A stretch of 40,072 bases of DNA, taken from assembly GCA_003225455.1 (NCBI GenBank), contig QIAB01000015.1, forward strand, positions 21,200 through 61,271, given 5' to 3'. A program made the translations under genes and the position numbers. The notes beneath the pieces were generated by a model, which ran no database searches, was not told where the DNA came from, and was given only the letters and a program-made list of their open reading frames with translations. How positions within the stretch are numbered: the stretch's first letter is position 1; each line of letters begins with the position of its first letter. This document shows, one piece after another, positions 36,492-40,072 of the stretch. Source of the stretch: Acidobacteriota bacterium. GTDB taxonomy: Bacteria; Acidobacteriota; Terriglobia; Terriglobales; Acidobacteriaceae.

Positions 36492-36968
36492 ATGTTTCCG
36501 ACTCGCGCATACCAGTACCGGCGCAGGCTGCCGCATTTTCAGAAATTCGATCGAGCTTTATTTGTCACCTTTTGTAAGTTAACGAGAGATGCCTTTCCCG
36601 ACGACGCACGAAATTTGGTATTGCAGCATTGTGTATTTGAGCACGGGAAGAGGATCGAACTTCATGCAGCCGTGGTGATGCCTGACCACGTGCATCTGCT
36701 GTTTACACCCTTACGCGATGAACATGGCTGGCCGTATCCGCTGCCGAACATTTTGAAGATGATCAAAGGCACGGCGGCTCGGGACATTAATAGATTGCTG
36801 CGCAAAGGCGGGCCAGTTTGGCAAGATGAGTCGTTCGATCACGTGCTGCGATCACAGGAGAGTTTAGCGGAGAAGATTGAGTACATCCGCATGAATCCGG
36901 TGCGAGCCGGGCTGGCCCAGAAACCTGAAGAGTACAAATGGTTGTGGCTCGCGCCGTGTGAATTTTAG
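36492..36968 (+). CDS. REP-associated tyrosine transposase (RAYT, Y1/HUH family)
   Basis: A 158-residue single-strand DNA transposase-like enzyme related to IS200/IS605 TnpA. It has RALFVTFCKL, the metal-binding HUH motif in HAAVVMPDHVHLLF (His66, His68), and the catalytic Tyr131 in EKIEYIRMNPVRAGL, a hallmark of RAYTs. An ATG at 36480 would add four residues; a frame reaching 36462 runs into REP palindrome 2. No insertion-sequence ends are present. REP palindromes 1-4 lie within about 170 bp on either side of it. RAYTs of other bacteria cleave and process REP sequences as single strands, so this gene and its repeats form one unit. Confidence 0.88.
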   Translation: MFPTRAYQYRRRLPHFQKFDRALFVTFCKLTRDAFPDDARNLVLQHCVFEHGKRIELHAAVVMPDHVHLLFTPLRDEHGWPYPLPNILKMIKGTAARDINRLLRKGGPVWQDESFDHVLRSQESLAEKIEYIRMNPVRAGLAQKPEEYKWLWLAPCEF

Positions 36969-36972
36969 ACCC

Positions 36973-36996
36973 GTGTAGGCGGGACACTCCTGTCCG
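36973..36996 (+). repeat. REP palindrome 3 (degenerate)
   Basis: GTGTAGGCGGGACACTCC then TGTCCG. The stem is GGACA/TGTCC with loop CTCC; the outer pair is mismatched. It starts four bases after the transposase stop codon (TAG 36966-36968). Confidence 0.65.
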
Positions 36997-37007
36997 ACCA
37001 ATGCTTT

Positions 37008-37040
37008 ATCGAGAGAAAATCTCGATGGCCTTTTCCTTTT
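37008..37040 (+). terminator. Intrinsic terminator after the RAYT gene
   Basis: ATCGAGA (37008-37014), loop GAAAA and TCTCGAT (37020-37026) form a perfect 7-bp stem followed by GGCCTTTTCCTTTT. Confidence 0.6.
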
Positions 37041-37051
37041 GGTAACTTAAT

Positions 37052-37077
37052 GTGTGGCGCGGGCACTCTTGCCCGCG
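37052..37077 (+). repeat. REP palindrome 4
   Basis: GTGTGG, stem CGCGGGCA, loop CTCT, stem TGCCCGCG: a perfect 8-bp stem. Its 3' edge abuts AATTTATGCCGGCAAC, a piece of the 5S rRNA 3' end. Confidence 0.75.
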
Positions 37078-37344
37078 AATTTATGCCGGCAACTTGAGGC
37101 GCCTAGCAGGCGTGAATGAGGCGCTGATAAGCGGCGATTGGAGCCTGCTGCCGAAACCCTGAGCGAAGCGGAGGGCAATCGAAGGGAACCGGATTTTATC
37201 CTGAGCGAAGCCGAAGGACTCCCACACTTTCGCGTGCAGCACAATCGGCCCTGCGGGGCTTAAGTTGCGGCGTTTGCGTGGCGTCTGAGCCACGCGCCGC
37301 AATCCTGAGCGCAGCGGAGCGGAGTCGAAGGATCTCTCGTTGAG
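37078..37344. repeat. 5S-derived mosaic A: 5S 3' pieces with repeat insertions
   Basis: Two pieces match the intact 5S gene region at 39.3 kb: ATTTATGCCGGCAAC (37079-37093) and a 45-nt stretch from CTCCCACAC to GGGGCTTAA (37219-37263; one substitution and a 2-nt gap). They are split by a ~125-bp insert that starts TTGAGGCG and contains CCTGAGCGAAGCGGAGG and TCCTGAGCGAAGC. A related repeat (TTGCGGCG, then CCTGAGCGCAGCGG, TCGAAGGATC) follows to 37344. No gene is seen on either strand in 37041-37344; open frames there are by-products of the repeats. Confidence 0.7.
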
Positions 37345-37758
37345 TTAGTACCTCGGCTGGGTACCGCCGAGAGCGCATCGAAGGAACAAGGAAATCGGAA
37401 CAATGAACGGCAGCAATACTGAAAACCAGAACCCTAGGCGGAATGCCATCTTGCGGAAATTTGCAATGCGACTCGGCTTTATGATTTTTTCAGAGAATGG
37501 GCCGAGGTAATAAAGTACATTCGCTACTCCCATCATGAGGAGATAGCCAACCGCCTGAAAAAATATTGTGAAGATCGTAATTTCAAAATCAACGGTGCTA
37601 TGCCTTTGAATGCACCACTCCCCCACTGCCGCATAGCATACGAAAGCCAGAGGTCCTGCGATCACCAAGCCGATGTTGTAACCAAGGCGCTGACCGCTCC
37701 ACCAATTTTCAGAAGCGTAAGCACTAGAGTCTTCGATGAGGGTTAAATCGGATGGCAT
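37345..37758 (-). CDS. Small multi-span membrane protein, unknown
   Basis: 137 residues from the ATG at 37758. Three hydrophobic segments are clear: NIGLVIAGPLAFVCYAAVG, FTIFFQAVGYLLMMGVANVL and LGFWFSVLLPFIVPISLFL. The N-terminal ~30 residues are soluble (SAYASENWWSGQRLGYN). The strong hydrophobic periodicity supports a real gene, but I do not recognise a family. It lies between two 5S-derived mosaics (A at 37.08-37.34 kb and B at 37.80-38.02 kb). Its last codons abut the repeat tract, so the C-terminus may be altered by it. Confidence 0.65.
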   Translation of the reverse strand: MPSDLTLIEDSSAYASENWWSGQRLGYNIGLVIAGPLAFVCYAAVGEWCIQRHSTVDFEITIFTIFFQAVGYLLMMGVANVLYYLGPFSEKIIKPSRIANFRKMAFRLGFWFSVLLPFIVPISLFLRCALGGTQPRY

Positions 37759-37868
37759 AACAAGCACAAGAGACTAAACCAATACTAGCTCGGAACAAAG
37801 GCAAAGGCCACGCTCATTTCTGAATGTGGCCTGTATTTATGCCGGCGACGACCTACTCTCCCACACAG

Positions 37869-37894
37869 GTGTGGGGCGGACACTCCTGTCCGCC
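37869..37894 (+). repeat. REP palindrome 5
   Basis: GTGTGG, 8-bp stem GGCGGACA, loop CTCC, TGTCCGCC. Forms an inverted pair with palindrome 6 ten bases further on, inside 5S remnant B. Confidence 0.75.
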
Positions 37895-37904
37895 ACATGT
37901 CTTT

Positions 37905-37930
37905 CGCGGGCAAGAGTGCCCGCGCCACAT
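37905..37930 (-). repeat. REP palindrome 6
   Basis: Stem CGCGGGCA, loop AGAG, TGCCCGCG, then CCACAT; inverted relative to palindrome 5. The pair has the structure of a BIME (two REPs head to head). Confidence 0.75.
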
Positions 37931-37953
37931 GGACACATTTGAATCCCAAACGG

Positions 37954-37987
37954 AAAAGGCCAATCAGACTTCTCCGACTGGCCTTTT
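37954..37987. terminator. Bidirectional terminator-like hairpin
   Basis: AAAAGGCCAATC (37954-37965) pairs with GACTGGCCTTTT (37976-37987), 11 of 12 positions, with A-run and T-run on the two sides. It is part of the insertion in 5S remnant B. Confidence 0.55.
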
Positions 37988-38206
37988 CGCGTGCAGTACA
38001 ATCGGCCCTGCGGGGCTTAACTTGAGGCGATTAGAAGGCGTGAGCGACTCTGAGCGTAGCGAAGAGGAGCGGGAGCCTTCTGCCGAAATCCCGAACGAAG
38101 TGAGGGATCTGCTTGAGGCGTTTTGCCGGTCGTGGCGAGTGGGACCTGAGTGTTCGTTGCGAAGGATATCGCGCCCAGAGTGCTATTCTTGGTTCAGGAA
38201 GTCAGC

Positions 38207-38668
38207 ATGCCTACACTAGATGATGTCTATCGGAAGTTTGGCGAAACGGCAGAAGCGGCTCAGCTGCTAGAAACTGAACTAGGAACGGCGCTTATGGTTG
38301 TTGACGCACTAGAGGAGAACCTTTTGACCGCGGCGAATCCAGGGCGAGCGGCCGAGCTGTTGGATGAAATCAACTCCAGCACCTTGGGACGCGTGCTTAA
38401 GCGCCTAACGGCTAAGACTCAGGCCTCGGGGGAGTTGGAGCGCCTGCTGTCCAAAGCACTCGTGGAACGCAATCGGCTTTCGCATTCGTTCTATCGGCGA
38501 CACAATTTCCGGAGAAATTCGGACGAAGGACGAGCCCTCATGCTAGATGATCTCCAATCGATCCATGAGTCGATAATCAGTGCCTACAAAGCCGTCATGC
38601 TGCTTTCCGGAGTAGATCTCGATTCCGTCAGTGGCAGCCCCACGCCAACTCGCCACTTGCCCATTTAG
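38207..38668 (+). CDS. Unknown helical protein with an Rx4H (HEPN-like) motif
   Basis: 153 residues from the ATG at 38207, supported by CAGGAAG eight bases upstream. It is all-helical by pattern (TAEAAQLLETELGTALMVV; LMLDDLQSIHESIISAYKAV). The segment ALVERNRLSHSFYRRH contains Arg88-Asn89-x3-His93, the R-N-x3-H form of the Rx4-6H motif that marks HEPN-domain proteins, many of them RNases in toxin-antitoxin and defence systems. This assignment rests on that motif and the helical layout only. It begins a three-gene cassette on one strand between two copies of the rrn 3' end. Confidence 0.65.
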   Translation: MPTLDDVYRKFGETAEAAQLLETELGTALMVVDALEENLLTAANPGRAAELLDEINSSTLGRVLKRLTAKTQASGELERLLSKALVERNRLSHSFYRRHNFRRNSDEGRALMLDDLQSIHESIISAYKAVMLLSGVDLDSVSGSPTPTRHLPI

Positions 38669-38774
38669 GACGACAGGCATATGGGAGAGCACACAGGAAT
38701 AGAAGAGGCCACGGCGCTTCCGGTTCGACCCGTGTGGTATGGTCTGCTGCAGACCGTCTGTTTGGGGGATTTGT

Positions 38775-38975
38775 ATGGACTGGCCGAGCTGGATAAATAT
38801 CTTGAGCGCGTTCCTGACAGCTGCAGGACTGGTTCTTGCTGCAGTGCAGACTCTAAGGGTAAAGAAGCTGAAGAGGCGGAATCGGGAGCTTCTTACACTT
38901 TTTATCGAGGACGCTTCGTACGTCAGCTTTGAGCACGAGTTGATCGACGAGATTGCGAAGAGGCTTGACGATTAG
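38775..38975 (+). CDS. Small single-span membrane protein, unknown
   Basis: 66 residues from the ATG at 38775, with GGGGG about eight bases upstream. One transmembrane helix (WINILSAFLTAAGLVLAAV, ~6-27) is followed by a strongly basic stretch (RVKKLKRR) and a 30-residue cytoplasmic helix (FEHELIDEIAKRLDD). Topology is N-out/C-in by the positive-inside rule. The next gene starts four bases after its stop, so the two are coupled. No family recognised. Confidence 0.55.
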   Translation: MDWPSWINILSAFLTAAGLVLAAVQTLRVKKLKRRNRELLTLFIEDASYVSFEHELIDEIAKRLDD

Positions 38976-38978
38976 GTC

Positions 38979-39269
38979 ATGCTTCGCTATCTAGTCGCTT
39001 CCCACCAGCGTGGATGCGACCTCTACCGACATCTTGTTGACTACTACCTCTCGGATGAACCGAGTTTCACGTTCAGCGATTTGGCTCGGCTCTGCAAGAC
39101 AGATTTGATCGGTTATCGCTGGCAGGAGCAGTCCTGGCGTTCGTTAATCGCGACACGGGAGGAAAACCGAGGAACTCCCATCCCAACCGACCTATTCCTT
39201 TCGGAAAACAAATCTCCGCGCTATGCCTACTGGAAGGCGCGCGTAGATTCGAAAACGGACAGAGGCTAA
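38979..39269 (+). CDS. Small soluble protein, unknown
   Basis: A 96-residue protein rich in Arg, Tyr and Trp (CDLYRHLVDYYLSDEP; LARLCKTDLIGYRWQEQSWR; PRYAYWKARVD), with no signal peptide or membrane helix. The ATG is three bases after the stop of the membrane protein gene. It ends 13 bp before the rrn terminator, which is read from the other strand. Possibly a nucleic-acid-binding partner in the cassette; no family recognised. Confidence 0.55.
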   Translation: MLRYLVASHQRGCDLYRHLVDYYLSDEPSFTFSDLARLCKTDLIGYRWQEQSWRSLIATREENRGTPIPTDLFLSENKSPRYAYWKARVDSKTDRG

Positions 39270-39281
39270 TCCCTCATCAAA

Positions 39282-39322
39282 AGGCAAAGGCCACATTCGT
39301 TTAAGAACGTGGCCTTTATTTA
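39282..39322 (-). terminator. Terminator of the rRNA operon
   Basis: On the minus strand, AAAGGCCAC and GTGGCCTTT form a 9-bp stem with a 14-base loop, directly after the 5S 3' end and followed by a T-rich stretch. The same structure is repeated at 37798-37840. Confidence 0.75.
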
Positions 39323-39440
39323 TGCCGGCAACGACCTACTCTCCCACACACTTTCGCGTGCAGTACAATCGGCCCTGCGGGGCTTAACTGCCGTGTTCGG
39401 GATGGGAACGGGTGGATCCCCCGCGGTAAGATCACCGACA
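39323..39440 (-). rRNA. rrf: 5S ribosomal RNA
   Basis: About 118 nt on the minus strand. The 5' end TGTCGGTGA pairs with the 3' end CGTTGCCGGCA (helix I). CCGTTCCCATCCCGAACACG is the universal loop A/B region, followed by AGTTAAGCCCCGCAGGGCCG, and GTGGGAGAGTAGGTCG near the 3' end is typical. It is last in the operon; 23S lies 346 bp upstream in the direction of transcription. Confidence 0.95.
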
Positions 39441-39786
39441 AACTTGATCGCGCAAAGCGCGAAGCTTTTAGCCGTTAGCTCTTAGCCTTTTAGCAAACCA
39501 ACGCGGCGAAGCCGCACAGCTAAGAGCTAAAAGCTAATCGCTAAGAGCTGAATTCTCAAAGATCGCGAGGCCTCAAACGCCAGACGATATCTCACAACTG
39601 AATAGATTGGGTGTAGCTTACTCTCTTCTTGGTTTGCTTCCAATTTCAGCTACCCACTACATAGGCTTAGCTTTTCACAAAGCTCGTCGGCGCGAAGCTC
39701 AAAAGCCAGCTTCCAGCTTCTGCTCAGGTTCTAGCTAAGAGCTAAAAGCTATTGGCTAAGAGCTTCTTCTGCACCGAGTAAATTTT
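39441..39786 (-). other. 23S-5S spacer with AGCTAAGAGCT repeats
   Basis: The spacer has no gene. It holds a 32-nt direct repeat (39518-39549 and 39733-39764; AGCTAAGAGCTAAAAGCT core, 30 of 32 identical). A partial inverted copy lies at 39463-39494 (AGCTTTTAGCCGTTAGCTCT), so the RNA can fold back between 39463 and 39549. The short core words AGCTAAGAGCT and AGCTAAAAGCT are themselves near-palindromes. Confidence 0.7.

Positions 39787-40072
<286 letters not shown>

Larger units (their letters stand above)
37798..38022 (-). pseudogene. 5S rRNA remnant B with its terminator, split by a REP pair
   Basis: The stretch 37798-37866 repeats the end of the rrn operon at 39.28 kb: the terminator hairpin GGCCAC/GTGGCC, then TTATGCCGGCGACG and ACCTACTCTCCCACAC. 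At this point 118 bp are inserted (37867-37984), holding REP palindromes 5 and 6 and a second hairpin. The 5S sequence then resumes for 38 nt (37985-38022, TTTCGCGTGCAGTACAATCG onward), identical to the intact gene. The 5' half of 5S is absent, so it cannot give a working 5S rRNA. Confidence 0.75.

Noticed and set aside
37047-37378. Several overlapping minus-strand frames
   Set aside because: They consist of translated repeat sequence (CTGAGCGAAGCG words and 5S pieces) and have Ser/Arg-rich nonsense composition.
38681-38932. Alternative 83-residue frame overlapping the small membrane protein gene
   Set aside because: The overlapping frame at 38775-38975 has a clean transmembrane helix, a positive-inside pattern and close coupling to the next gene; this one has no such support.

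Overview
This window looks like a chromosomal segment of an Acidobacteriota bacterium, probably Koribacter/Terriglobia-like. The assignment is an inference from about 57% GC, the style of the proteins (a repeat-built surface lipoprotein, an N-terminally short SucA, a cytochrome b fused to a cytochrome c, HpnI-like glycosyltransferases) and dispersed CTGAGCGAAGCG-type repeats. No taxonomic marker was compared with a database. Most of the window is ordinary chromosome. The accessory and most unusual part is the last 4 kb, next to an rRNA operon.

Left third (1-17.6 kb): the 3' part of a TPR gene, the haem membrane subunit msrQ, a frameshifted PfkB sugar kinase, a dispersed inverted-repeat element, and a lipoprotein made of four related ~110-residue repeats. 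On the minus strand follow sucA (2-oxoglutarate dehydrogenase E1) and a citrate lyase alpha-subunit homologue without its partner subunits. A hybrid histidine kinase is divergent from sucA. Then come a GT39 glycosyltransferase, two tail-to-tail GT21/HpnI-like glycosyltransferases, and two MacB-type ABC permeases with no ATPase beside them.

Middle (17.7-30.7 kb): the RNase P RNA gene with a clear promoter, a free-standing HNH nuclease gene just after it, a class A penicillin-binding protein, a class III aminotransferase with a four-cysteine insert, a PASTA protein, an FMN reductase behind two abutting palindromes, two small unknown proteins, and tatA. A minus-strand cluster holds a Cys-rich unknown, an amidohydrolase and maf. 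lepA follows, then a Phd/VapBC-type module whose toxin gene carries compensating frameshifts.

Right part (30.9-40.07 kb): a respiratory bc complex operon (monohaem cytochrome c, Tat-exported Rieske protein, cytochrome b with a C-terminal cytochrome c domain), then a HIT protein divergent from rpsA. Between rpsA and the rRNA operon lies a mosaic: a REP-associated tyrosine transposase (RAYT) with six REP palindromes, two broken copies of the 5S rRNA 3' half each interrupted by a different repeat insertion, a small membrane protein gene, and a three-gene cassette of unknown function. The first gene of that cassette carries an Rx4H (HEPN-like) motif. The window ends in an intact 5S rRNA gene and the 3' end of 23S rRNA, both on the minus strand.

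The strongest candidates for something undescribed are the 5S-derived mosaic with its REP/RAYT elements, and the three-gene cassette lying between two directly repeated rrn terminator/5S ends.
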